DNA from: Sinotaia quadrata
Lineage: Eukaryota; Mollusca; Gastropoda; Architaenioglossa; Viviparidae
Length of the DNA: 64,000 nucleotides
Assembly: GCA_028829895.1 (NCBI GenBank)
Contig: CM054180.1
Location: forward strand, 118,163,973 to 118,227,972
Direction: 5' to 3'
Shown: positions 39,701 through 51,598 of the stretch, piece after piece
Layout of the letters: the number at the start of each line of letters is the position of its first letter
Numbering within the stretch: position 1 is the stretch's first letter
Notes under the pieces: generated by a model
What the model saw: the letters and a program-made list of their open reading frames with translations, nothing else
Database searches by the model: none
What the model was told of the DNA's origin: nothing
Made by a program: the position numbers and the translations under genes

Positions 39701-42700
39701 AAAGATTATTTTGTTCATTACTCCCGTCTTTCTTTATTTCAGTGACAGATGGACATTAATTAATTTCTTAATTAGCACTTAAAAATGTGAAAGTTATCAT
39801 CAATTCTAAGAGAAGAAGTACATTTACAAAATTTATTTGGTGATATGCAAATAATTTTTTTTTATAGAATAGCGGAAGAAATGTATTGGTTTCTTTAGAA
39901 GCTATAGCACATTTTCTTTTCTTGGAAATGTACTATTTCTTTTATGTGCCAAATATGGATACAAGAACTTACTTGAGTAGATAATTTTATGACTTGCATA
40001 TTTGGCTTGCAAATAAATTTTTGAGCCTAATTTATGTTATGATGCATTTAAACCCCAAATTCTTTCCCATAGATTTGCTATGTTTGTTTATAATTTTATG
40101 ATAAATTTAATCTCCCCCCGACCTGTTTGCTGATAAACTGCTAACCTTTGGTCGTAAAGTTTATTCCTGATATATTTTTTTGCTATTAAGTAGTGTGGCC
40201 TTTTAATCTATTTTGGATTTTTCTTTTATGCAGGGACATAGACATCAGCGCTACAACCGTCTGTACTACCCCCAGTCCACATTCCTTCAGTCCTATGAAC
40301 CACCAGTGTACATGAATGATGATGATGAGAGATTTGATAGCTTTAGAGAAAATCATTTTGAACCATACAGCTATGCAGCATCAGAGGACAGATCTAGTAG
40401 TCATGACAATTCTGTATGTAAATTTTTCTGTTGCTAATAATTCATAATAATTCATTAAAAAAGTTATGCAGTAATTCATAATAGATTAAAAATATTTCAG
40501 CCAATAATTCATGGAATAATTTCTTACTTTCTCATAATAATAGACTCATGTGTTTTTATTTTACATTCTTTTAAAACTTAGTGTTCTTTGTTTATAAGTT
40601 TTAAAAATTAACTGTTGTTTGCAAACATTTGCTCAAAGCATATTACTTATTTTGTCACTGAGTCCCTACAAAAATTAAATCTTGTATTTGTATCATATTG
40701 AGCTACAAATAAAAGGAAACATAATTTTACTTATAGAAACATCACTCAATAAAGGGCACATACATGGACCCCTTTTGAACAGTGGCTTGTATGACCATAA
40801 AGCCATATTCCTCTGGGCTGCTTATCTAATTATTCAAGGGATGAAGAATTATTTGGTTATTGTTATTATAAACATAACTGATTCTGCCTTTTAAGGATAT
40901 AATTCTCGGAATAAGATTTTCCTCTAAATTTTATCACGTCTTCTTTGTTTTGTCATTTTTTTATTTCTATACTTCCACTTATTGTGTATTTATTGTCAAT
41001 AAAGTGCCTTTGTGACTTAAATTAGAATATTGATCAAGCACGAAAAAGTATATGAAGTCTTCAGGCTTAATCCTAATATTTTACAAAAAGCAATTTCTGC
41101 AAGATTTAAGATTTTACCAATTGCACATAGAAGGATGATTTTGTACAAGAAAGTTCCATACACACACTTTAATATTGAAGCTATACAAATGTCAGATTAA
41201 AATGTCTGAACGAGTACCCCAGGTTTTGCAGAGCTTGACTGCATGAGAAAACAAGTCTTAACATGTTATAAGGCCATGGAACAGCTCAATTCTAAAAACA
41301 TCAAATAAAAGTATGTGCTAAAGGAAATCAGTGGCATGTGTATTTTAATTAAAGAATATTAAACAGGAATAAAGATAACTATGGCTTTTACAGAAGTGTA
41401 TATATTAAAATACCCATATTGGGGTTATTATTGCCGTATGGTATAAAATATCAATATTTAGTCCTTCTCATGTATCATATGCCACAAAGGCAATGTGTTA
41501 TCAAAGCTTTTATCGTTGGACTTTTTAACACTAAAATAACAGTTTTCATATAAGTTGTTGACTTCTTCACTTGTGTTTGAACAATTGTTTGGTTTTTTAT
41601 ATATGTATAGGCAAGTTCTGAGTTATAGTGACATGGTAATATGAATGAGTCCATACAGCCTTTTTTCTTCCAATTCTGACAGCAACATACATTCCTTATT
41701 TATGAACCAAGTTGTAAAAGTGGATAAAGTGAAAATGCAACTGCTCATTATCTCTGAGGCATATGAATCAGTTGCCACTTTAATTAATCTCGTGCTCCAG
41801 TTCACTATTGGGCCAACGTAGACCATTTATGTACAGATTCCAACTTAATACAAAATCAGGGTATATTCATCCTTAAAAAAACGATAACTCAAGTGTAACC
41901 CAGAACTTGCCTGTGTGTGTTTTCATTTGATTATTAAATGTTACTTAAACAGTCATGATTTTCTTACCCTAGGATGATGAGGGCCTGCCAGAAGATGTTT
42001 GTAACACTCCTGAATACCAAGAATTGATGCAGCTTAAACAATTGCGTGAAGAGCATCTTCAATCTCTCGATTCATCAGTGCAGCAACACATAGGCTTCAA
42101 GGTAGCTGACCACAGTTCAGTTCGTTTTATTCTTTAATGATACTCTCTGTAAGACAGTGGACAATTTCTTCTGTTTGCTTGTTTAGAAATTAGAACTAAG
42201 GCTGGGTGTCACATAAAGGATTAGATTCATGTGACTTTTGAATAAGGCAGCCGTAATTTCTAAAGATGCAAATGGGAGATAACTTCTTAGCAACTTTTGG
42301 TTAGTAGGACTACGTACCAGCAGTTCCTTTGTTTTGTCATATAGTGGGAAAAGGCCTGGAATTGAAATGTCTTATTACAACACTGAATTGGAATATTTTT
42401 TTTCCAGTGTGACAGGTGTGGCTGTGAACCAATTGTGGGGACAAGGTGGCATTGTATCGATTGTCCAAAGGATATATCTTTGGACTTTTGTGACAACTGT
42501 GCTGACGGGTAATCATGTTTCTATTAATATACAATCATTTTTGCCTGGTTTGGAACCCAAATATAAAACAGAACAATCTTACCTAAACATTGAAAACCAG
42601 ACTTCTATTTGGCAATTAAGTTTAGTGTTTGGTCATTGTATCAATCAAAATATATTTTTATAATTTAATTTTGCTTTAAAGTTTTGTCACTACTTCAGTT

Positions 42701-43520
42701 GGATATACTTTTAAAATTTAATTTCGCTTAAAGTTTATTTGTTTTTACATAACTATTTTGTTTGGTACATGGTATAATAAAGGTCAGCAAAATATATTTA
42801 TATATATATATATATTTTTAATCAGAATCTGAGCACTGTAGTTTAATTTTCATCATCTACTGCATGCTGGTAGCACCAATTTCAATGCTTATAGACTTTG
42901 AGAGAATTTGAAGTATTGTTTTTATTTTGGTTTTCATGCTACATATATTATAAAAAAAAAAAGTACATACCACTGGATAAATTAGCAATTTTTCTTCTGA
43001 AATGTATCTATTAATTTTTTTCTACACCCATTTATTTTGATTAATATTCAAAGCAACAAGAACACTTAAATCAAAACTTCATTTGGATAAATGTTTTATT
43101 ATAAACCCATACTGTTTTCATAGATAGATTGTTTCAAATTTGCTTTGAACTTGTACAACTAGACTCAAAGGGAAATTACTCTGATAGTTTGTTTTTTTTT
43201 AGAAAACGGTTTTTGACAAAGCTGGTAATGTTTTTGATTAAAATTTTCTTGGAACATTTCACAATGCATTACATACTCGGAGAGTTAATGACATATAATT
43301 ATATTATAGGTTTAGATTTTCATCATAGTGAAAAGTTAAAACACAAGTTTCTGTGTACTTTCATTCCAGCTCTTTCGAGTCTGGACCACACAACTCTAGT
43401 CATCGCATTCGCCCAGTGAAAAGAGCAAGAACTTCTCGATCAACTCAAGATCAAGATTACATGCGCTTTGTACCAGGGGGATATAACTATCTAGATACAA
43501 ACTATATGCCAGCAAGCTGA
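33733..43520 (+). CDS. ZZZ3: ZZZ3, ZZ-type zinc finger and SANT/Myb protein of the ATAC complex
   Basis: Homologue of ZZZ3, a histone-H3-reading subunit of the ATAC acetyltransferase complex in the nucleus. Coding exons: 33733-33915, 35140-35341, 37258-37426, 38472-38568, 39470-39565, 40234-40413, 41973-42101, 42408-42508, 43370-43520. Phases agree, giving 435 codons plus TGA. The start is secure: an in-frame TGA lies at 33721-33723 just upstream, and a splice acceptor at 33717-33720 shows that a non-coding 5' exon exists. Residues 1-75 look helical and charged ([19 protein letters not shown]). The SANT/Myb domain is about residues 172-235 ([48 protein letters not shown]), followed by VPVPGR-like sequence and [11 protein letters not shown]. 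The ZZ finger is about residues 353-397, with Cys pairs CDRC, CIDC and CDNC and the closing His pair HNSSH. The C-terminus [12 protein letters not shown] matches the family's YNYLDPNY. Vertebrate ZZZ3 is about twice as long; the long vertebrate N-terminal region is absent here. Confidence 0.95.
36395..36670. repeat. AT-rich tandem repeat, about three units near 100 bp
   Basis: TATTTAAAATATAAATTATT followed by AAACTGTT and AACATTAACAAATATATTGA recurs three times in ZZZ3 intron 2. Confidence 0.8.
36963..36981 (+). repeat. Poly-G tract of 19
   Basis: Uninterrupted G19 in ZZZ3 intron 2, about 275 bases before the exon at 37258. Such runs are unstable and often mis-sequenced. Confidence 0.9.
41608..41913. 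mobile_element. TIR element of about 300 bp in ZZZ3 intron 6
   Basis: Left end TAGGCAAGTTCTGAGTTA and inverted right end CAGGCAAGTTCTGGGTTA match at 16 of 18 positions. No clear target duplication was found. Its right end is only about 60 bp before the acceptor of the exon at 41973. Superfamily unknown. Confidence 0.65.
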
Positions 43521-43830
43521 CCCTCTCTTCATTGCAAAGAATGGATGCTCACAAGTGATAGATAGGTAGAATCATCATTGTTGTTTAATTAAACATCGAA
43601 AAAATTTTAACATGTATTGAGTTCAATGTCTATCCAAAACATTTGTCTTGCAGAGCAAGATTTTTTTCAGTTAACTTTCTTAAAAAATGGTACAAGTGAC
43701 ATGTTTAAATGGAATGTGAGTTGAAAAAAAACTATAGATTGGTGAAGAATAAATGTTCTCTATAAAAATAACACTGGTAAACAAGTAAAAAAAATAAGTT
43801 TTATTTTGACTAAAATAAAGAAACTTGATG
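43521..43830 (+). other. ZZZ3 3' UTR with candidate poly(A) signals
   Basis: AATAAA hexamers lie at 43748-43753 and 43814-43819, about 230 and 295 bases after the ZZZ3 stop codon. No other gene signal is seen between. The real cleavage site is not visible in sequence. Confidence 0.5.
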
Positions 43831-44520
43831 AGAATATAAAGTGCTTACAAACTACTTTTCATTCCAGAAAGGCCTACAAATATATGTCGTTAGAAGGCTA
43901 ATTAGCACATGGTAAATGACTCCCATTTTTACACATATCAGAACTCGTCAAATTAAATGGAAATTTTTTCCATAACTACTTATTAGATGAGCATAAGAAG
44001 GCATCTGTTGATACTTATCTGGGTGAGTAGCTAGGGAAAAAAAAATAAAACATTTTTCTTTAAGAATTTCTATTATACACGAGTATAAGCAGGAGTTGGG
44101 TATTTACCTGATAATTATTAGAAATTTATGTACATAAAGTAAGCATCTAATAATTGAGAAACTCTTCTAGATAGAGAGAGATATTAGTGTCAGCTAGGTA
44201 ACTGCACCTATATATGCAATTCTAAAGCTTGAGTAGACGTACTTCACAGATAGTAACTAGAGAAAGTTCTCTTCTACTCCACTAAAATTTCAATCTCCAT
44301 AAGGCTTTGCTATAAGAAGGTGAAGTTGGATGATGTTTGTCTGATTTTGTGAGCTGTTTAATAGAATTTAGGTGGGAATGTGGAGAATATTCAAACATAT
44401 CTGTTAACTTCTTGGAGCCAAGATAACAATGTCTGACTACAGTATCTCTCTGGGTGAGATGAGTTAAATATAGTTTTAGATTTTTTTTTTTCTGTGTTAC
44501 TTCAGTCTATGTAAATAATT

Positions 44521-45292
44521 CTAATGGCCAGATTGGATGCCAGTTAGAAGAAGATATTGTTTTCTGACCTCACAAAGTGGGGACAGGGGAAATAATGATT
44601 GAATGAAAATAATAATAAAATTGTCTTTGCCAGTAGCAGTGGGTATATCACTAAGAGAAGAAATTTTAGAGCGATCTTCATGAAATTCAATGACCTGCAT
44701 ATTGTTGCTAAGGCCACCCAAAAAAAGAGTTTTTAAATCTTTATTCATCAGTGGTCGTAAGAGGTCAGAATTTAAATAGATCATTTCTATTCTCAAGTCC
44801 ACCACAGGGGGTGTTTTTGAGCCTTTTCCTCCCTTATTGATACAAATTTTGATCCATTAAAGTGTCTCAACAAGGATGTACCTATCATCTTTAACTGGAA
44901 AAAATGGACAAACTTTTTGTTGTTTTCAAACAGCCATACATAAACGTCATCTGAAGCAACTATAGAAGCATTAGCATTGAGCCCTTAAAATCATACTAGT
45001 GTCAAAAAAATACATTTCACAGGTAATCAAACATTCCATCTCACGGTTAACAGATTATTGAGTCCCTGTGAAGACATACGATTTAAAATAACAATGGATG
45101 AAGGATTCATTCCAAAGGAAAAAAAGTATTGCCTTGTTCTACTGTGACCCCAGCATCTCCAGATAGTTCATGTAGACTCTTTTGTACATGATGGCAAGAA
45201 TGACATTCTGTCTCACTCTCATTCACGGCTGACAAAACGTCATATTCATTCAAGAGTAAAATCTTATACTGTAGGGTAGTAGCCTTTCTCAA
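44521..45292 (-). pseudogene. Broken coding-like segments, family not recognised
   Basis: Three neighbouring minus-strand stretches read like protein but in different frames. 45292-45107 includes LLLNEYDVLSAVNESETECH. About 44990-44810 includes ASDDVYVWLFENNKKFVHFF, which has a WD40-like look. 44805-44521 includes LRPLMNKDLKTLFLGGLSNN. Stops and frame shifts lie between them. They could be a decayed gene, exons with unrecognised splice sites, or chance. I assign no function. Confidence 0.25.
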
Positions 45293-46096
45293 ATTTTTAC
45301 AGAAACTCTTGAAACAATTTTCAATCTGTATCTGTGCTTATTTTTCTCAACCAATCTCGTGACCTCTCATGAAAACCTAGGGTTCTATGGAACCACAGAT
45401 TGGATAAAAATCAGTTGATTTTTTTAACAGAACCTCAGATATAATTACCGTCAGAAAAATATTTAAATAAAGAGTTAACTCTCAACGTTCTATCATTTAT
45501 AAATAAGTAATTTGAATACTGTTAAGGAAGAAACAGAAACTTTCTAGTTGTACAGTGGATCTTCAACCCTAATCACAACAGAAATTGATCCTCCTTCTGT
45601 ATACAGAGAGCTGGAATCATTGTAATGTTCTGTAAGAGTCACCTCTCACTGTTTTAGTTACCATATTGGTAATTGGATAATTTTAATTTCAGACTTGATG
45701 GTTGTTACATGTCATGAATGATCAGTGCCTAAAAACAAGATTCATTTTTGGTGTAAATAATTTTTTTGTATTTATATACTATAAATGCACAATTTTTCAT
45801 TTTAAAAAGTCTGAATTTCTGTGAGTAAAAAAATAAATCATGAAAATAGTTTTTTCTGTCCAGTTGTAACTGATAGTGAGTAGATTGTAAAAACTAACCC
45901 AAAGCTCAGAAATATTTGATCATGCATGCCCATGAAGTGCTTCACAGTAAACTGCATGTGCTTCGCAGCATTTGGAAATGTAGCTTTGAAAAGTGCTCAT
46001 TTTAAAACTTAGTGATTTTTTTTAATATATTGAACTATAAATGATAGATTAGCATTCTATATAAATGCTGGTTTTAAGCCAAGACTCTGCTATGAG

Positions 46097-46243
46097 CAAC
46101 ATTCCCTCTATTTTTCCTGTGTGCGCGGAACTGGCAGTTGTTTGAGTTTGCTACCAAAACTTATGTGCGGAATTTTGAAACTGCTGGATAGCATTTTCTA
46201 ATGAGCTTCACAATCACGCACTTTATAGGGATAGGGAACATTG
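46097..46243. mobile_element. hAT-type MITE, 147 bp, with perfect 8-bp target duplication
   Basis: Element begins CAACATTCCCTCTATTTTTC and ends GGGATAGGGAACATTG. It is flanked by GCTATGAG at 46089-46096 and again at 46244-46251, identical. The TGTTCCCTCTA-type end with a TGTGCG interior is a common hAT MITE design. The identical duplication suggests a younger insertion than its neighbours. Confidence 0.85.
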
Positions 46244-49200
46244 GCTATGAGAAATGGTTAGCACTTACAATCAACACAATTCTCGCATATCCTAACTTTG
46301 CCATGTTTATTTTATTATTATAACTACTGAGAGTTACATTTCCTTGGATGGTAATAAAATTAATGGACACACGAAAGCACTTTGTCATGGTGAGAATGCT
46401 GGAGATGATGCTTTTAACCTTTCTAATGTGTCAGATTAGTTCAACACTCTGATGAAATAAAGATAATCTCATCATTTTCTCTGAACTGGCCACTAGTATT
46501 AACTTTTGATAATTAAACACTAGCTTTAAGATCAAGTACTTCAACAAAATGATTAGCTAATTTTTTTAACAAACCAGTTTTATCAATCTGGACTCTAATT
46601 TAATCTTTGAGTATATTCTATCTCATGTACTGAATATTTTTGTGAAGATTTTTCAGTTGCAGTAATAAAGTGGTTGAAGAAACTCTTCAGATACAGGGGG
46701 AAAATGCTTTAATATTGAAGAAATGTTATAAAGAGATAATGCTGGTAATCCACTCCATTCAGTAATGTTAATTTATTTTATGTTTTTAAAATTTAAACTA
46801 ACAAAGAACAAATATTAAGCAAGCATATATAATCATGATGATTAATGATAGAGAAAAGAATTAAACAAACGTAAGGAATAAAGACTAGTAAATACTTTTT
46901 TTAATTTAAAAAACACCACAAATTAAATCTCTGTTAACATTCTGATCACTAAGATCATTTGTAAATGGCAAAACAGCACATAAGAACAGCTAATACAGCC
47001 TTACAATCATAGCTGAATGGCATCTAAAAATTAAAAGGTATCTTAACAATGTATGTATTGTTCATTATCTCTGCCAGTATCATAACAAGTATCTTACAAG
47101 AGCAAAACAGTACACAACCTTGAAAACAAATATTTTATTTGACATAAGCAGTAAATTATGACCCAGACACACTGCACACATTCCTTTCTTATCCAGACCT
47201 CTTCTTTAGTAATCCGAAAGGTAACCCCTGGAACAGATCACAAATTAATAAATGAATGCATAAACACCCATCTTTCCCTAGACAAGTCACAACTGAAAAC
47301 CAATGAGATTTTTCTCAAGTACTGGAATACTAATAAAATATTTAAGTAATAAAAAATAAACATGACAACAACATAAACAAAATTCTAACTCCAGTAAACT
47401 AAAATATCTGCAATTCACTTAAGTGGCAAAACAAAAAATATTAAAAAACAGTAATAATTATTTGCCTTTTTCTCTCCTCTGAATTTTCTATTCTAGTAAA
47501 AGAGTATAAATTTTTGTTCTTAAATGTGTTAACAGAACTTTCCTTTTTATAACCCAATGGTGGTAATTATATACACACTAAAATATTGTCTGAAATGCAT
47601 TTACTTAGTGTACAAGCATATGCCATACAAACTTTTGATGATAGTTTACCCAGTATATATGTCATTGAATAGTGCAGTAAATCATATATAAAAAGTAGGC
47701 TACTGCAAATAATGTTAGGTCCTGTGTTACAAAAGAAGTTAAATCACTATGCCCAAATGGGACGATGACAAAATGTTATGGCAATTATGTCAGTTAAAAT
47801 TGGAGTGATTAATGAAATGTAGCTTAGGTCACAGAGCATTATTACTAATAAATAAACAATACCTGTTGTAAGAAAAATAAATAATAAAATAATATCCACT
47901 TTATTCACAGAACAATTTTCTTTTTTTTAAATTTCTACCAGTTCCACCAAGGCATATAATAAAATGGACTGGTTTACACTCGAGCACTGGTGTGGCTTTC
48001 TACAAATCTGTCATTGTGATTTATCAACACTGTCTAGTCAGTCATTTAGGTTATCATTATTAACATATTTTTTTCTAAATGTTAAAAAATTCTTTTAAAA
48101 AATATTTTCCTATTGTAATGGCTGAGTCTTGTAAGTTTAAACTGGCAGATGATTTTTTAGAATTTTACAATAAGCATTATTATTCATGCCACAAATGAGT
48201 ACCTATTACTATTACTTTTCAATGTGTGCTGTTTAAATCCTGGCTGTTTTGATTTCAGTGCTTGCATTGTATTCAATTTTCTTCTTTTAATTCCTTGTGG
48301 GTTTTTTTAAAATCAATACCTAGTTCTGGTAGTTCTTTGGTTAAACAATGAGATTTACATCATCAGTGTATTAGATCAATGCACCAATTTTTAAAAATTT
48401 AAAAACATCTGCATCAGATGTTCTCTCTAAAATGATTCAGTTTGGCCACTAGCACTCAAAACTAAGTACTTTTAACTGAAATCTATTATGATTGCAAGCT
48501 GTGGTTTATATTACTAGGTAAGACCACTCAAATTTTGAAGTCTGGCCAAATAAGCTGATATTTACAGGTTATGTTATGTACCTCAAAGTAAGTTTGTATA
48601 CAAAATTTTGGAGCTCTAGCTTTAATAGAAAAAAAGTTATGACAGTTCAAAGTTTGATGTAAATTGCAAAAAAACTCAGATTTCACGAAACCCCCTTTTG
48701 AAATGACCACAAAACAAAAACTATGAAACATACACAGTTCATCTTTGCTGTGTCAACTCTCTGTAACACAATTATACTGCTGATTTTTTTTTAAGGATCA
48801 CAGATGCATAGAAAATGAAATACAGTCTTCTCAAAATAGCATTTTGTTCAAAATTTCAAACGGCAAGTGGTCAAAAACAGAATGTCTCTTTTGGAGTCTT
48901 GTAAAACAAAAACTACTTCATATACATCATCCAGATTTGGTATACTTGCTCTTTGGAGTATAGGCATTTCCAGGGTGAAGTTTTAGACAATCTTGTTTAA
49001 TAGATTTAGAAATAATAAATATAACATATGAAAAATATAGCTTTTTGCAATACAATCGCACATAATGTTCACTTGTTGAAGAGAAAAATAGGTCAAACGA
49101 AACAGTTATTATTATAATACAGTGTTTCTAATTTCTATAACTGACAGCATGATCATTCTAACCTAAATAAAGTCATAAATTATATTTTGCATACTTATGT

Positions 49201-49494
49201 GCATGTATTTAGCAATAACGAATAAGTTGAATAATGCTCACCATATACATGTATCATAACATGAACTATCCATTTGTGTACCTATATCAGCCCTGTAAAT
49301 CCTGTTCAGTCAATTTCTTTGCTTGTTAATGTTATGAACTGCATTGCCAATAACTAGTTAGTTGATTTATTTAATTTTAATGTCTTTTCACTTGTGGATT
49401 TAGACACATTCACACATATGCATAAATATACTTTGATACACCCATATTTGTGTACACATATGATAAACTTATGAACAGATGCTGCTTTGATTTT

Positions 49495-49830
49495 AATTCT
49501 ATTATTAACAAAGTATTAAGAGCAGAACATTAATTTTAAAAACAGTTCAAAGCTAGCAAAACTGATACTCTTTTTAGTTTAATAAAATACTTTTACATTG
49601 TTACAATGTTAGTTCAATAGTTGTTACTATTTGCAGTTAGTGAGTTACTATTTGACAAAGTTGTATAATTCATTAATTGTCAATTATTTATTAACAATGT
49701 ATTAAGAACAGCACAATTTTAAAAACAGTTCAAAGCTAGCAAAACTGATAGTGATACTCTTTTAGTTTAATAAAATACTTTTACATTGTTACAATGTTCA
49801 ATAGTTGTTACTATTTGCAGTTTATTTTTT
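49495..49830. repeat. Direct duplication, period about 180 bp
   Basis: ACAGTTCAAAGCTAGCAAAA and ACTTTTACATTGTTACAATG with intervening sequence occur near 49542 and again near 49724, with small indels. Confidence 0.85.
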
Positions 49831-50609
49831 AGTTCCCTTCAACAGCAATTGTAATTATTAGTATCTTTATTTTTAATAGGTGTCTATTTGTTTCATAATA
49901 TAAGACATTTACATTCTAAAAATATCTTGAAAATTGAAAGCTAAAAGTCTTTCATAGTTTTACTTATTATATATCTACTATATTAGTGTATACTGTATGA
50001 CTGTAGTGTGTGTAGCATGTTACTCATCCTTGTCTTGATCTCAATTTTTACCATACATCGATTCACTCACTCACTGACACATACACTTATTTCTATATTA
50101 GTATATATCTTTACCTTGAACGGTCACTCAATGACAAATTCTCATTCATCATTTACTAGATTGTTTCTTAAAACCCGAATTATAATAAAATAATGAAAAG
50201 TACTGGTCAGCTACAGACAGTAACACAGAGACAAAAATCCGCCAGCATTAAAAGTTGTCGTTCTTTATTTTGGATTGGTGCTTTGTAAAATTAATTTAAA
50301 ATATCGCCGATTAATTAAAATATTTTCTAAAAAAATAAGTCTCATCATGAATCATCATTTAATCATTTGCAGCCAGTATTTTTTGTATAGGACTGCTTTT
50401 AATATAAGCAGTTTGTCCTAACAAATCATCACCCTCTTGCAACCGTACTTTAAATGGCCGATGTTTAGCTAACCTCGTTAATGATCAAAATAAAACTTTC
50501 TAACAAATCGTAACTTAAAAATAATAAATAATCGTTTTACAGTAGCAATATTTAGATGAAATTTAATAGTTTTTGTTAAAATTTACGCAAAATGTTGTCT
50601 GGTTGAACC

Positions 50610-51070
50610 ATTTTAATACACGTGTGGTCCAAGATGGCGATCTCTCGTCAACTTCGGCATGGGCGCGAATAAAACTATTAGGGTTACCCGCGTTCATTGC
50701 CATTCGCACTTCCCTTATAGAGACTTCCGGTTCATGTTATATACCATTTTAAAGGGCAAAAGATGACCTTTTCAACAGTATAAAGTAGGCGAACAGATGA
50801 TAATGGGTTTCGAAGTTATAATGCGTCAAACATAACACATAATTTGGATTATCATTTTCTACAGTAAAAATTTAAAAAAATTAAATCAACCGATGCTTAT
50901 GTTAAAGGTCATTATCTTAGCTTTCCATTGATATAAGATTTATTTTTATTGGTTGAATCGTAAAAGAGCGACAGCGCGTTAAGTGAGCATACCCAAAAAC
51001 GATGTCGGCGGTAAGCCATTTTCAAATCTCGCCACGGGTACTTTAGTACGCTTTACCGACTGTGAGTTTA
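50610..51070. promoter_or_regulatory. Orphan promoter-like region with no recognised gene
   Basis: CG-containing island in AT-rich DNA. It has CCAAGATGGCGAT (YY1-type) at 50629-50641 with a 12-codon ORF (MAISRQLRHGRE) from 50634, CACTTCC and ACTTCCGG at about 50707-50732, and ATGTCGGCG at 51002-51010 directly followed by a donor GTAAGC. It resembles the two promoter regions above. No conserved coding exon follows on either strand. It may start a non-coding RNA, an unrecognised gene, or an alternative transcript. Confidence 0.4.
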
Positions 51071-51598
51071 TCGATCAAAACGTAATAAATATGTCATTCA
51101 AATGTACAAACAAAACTTATATTTAACGTTGGAAGATTCCTTTATTTGTTAAAACAATTTCCAACCATTTCTTTCTTTTAATTACTGAGATAGACAGTTT
51201 TGAAAAAGAGTGAATTCAGTCAAAAAGTGACGTTGTCTCCAGTCTCCATATAGCGAGTGGTCTTACCTAATATTACCACTTCCTTGGAAATGGTAATCAC
51301 TTCTGCTAATAATAATACAATATGCTTATTTTATATGCAAAATTTTTGTCACTCATTTGCAATAAATGCATTTAAATTTTCAATTTCTTTGAGGTTAGTG
51401 CCATCTCTATAACTACTAATCAGTCAAATTTTTAATGTCAGAAAGAAACAATACAAATTTCATTTTATTAAATTTAAAAAGTCAAACCATTTAGTTATAT
51501 GACAATAAATTTTATGTGAATTGAAAAATACACGACCAGTTCATATTTAAAGAAATAATGTTTGACTAGTAAACTGATTTTCTCAACAAAAATTGTAC

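Larger units (their letters stand above)
43831..50609. other. Intergenic, AT-rich
   Basis: Apart from the hAT MITE at 46097, the broken coding-like segments at 44.5-45.3 kb and the duplication at 49.5 kb, I see no supported gene. A short last OSTC exon may lie here unseen. Confidence 0.5.
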
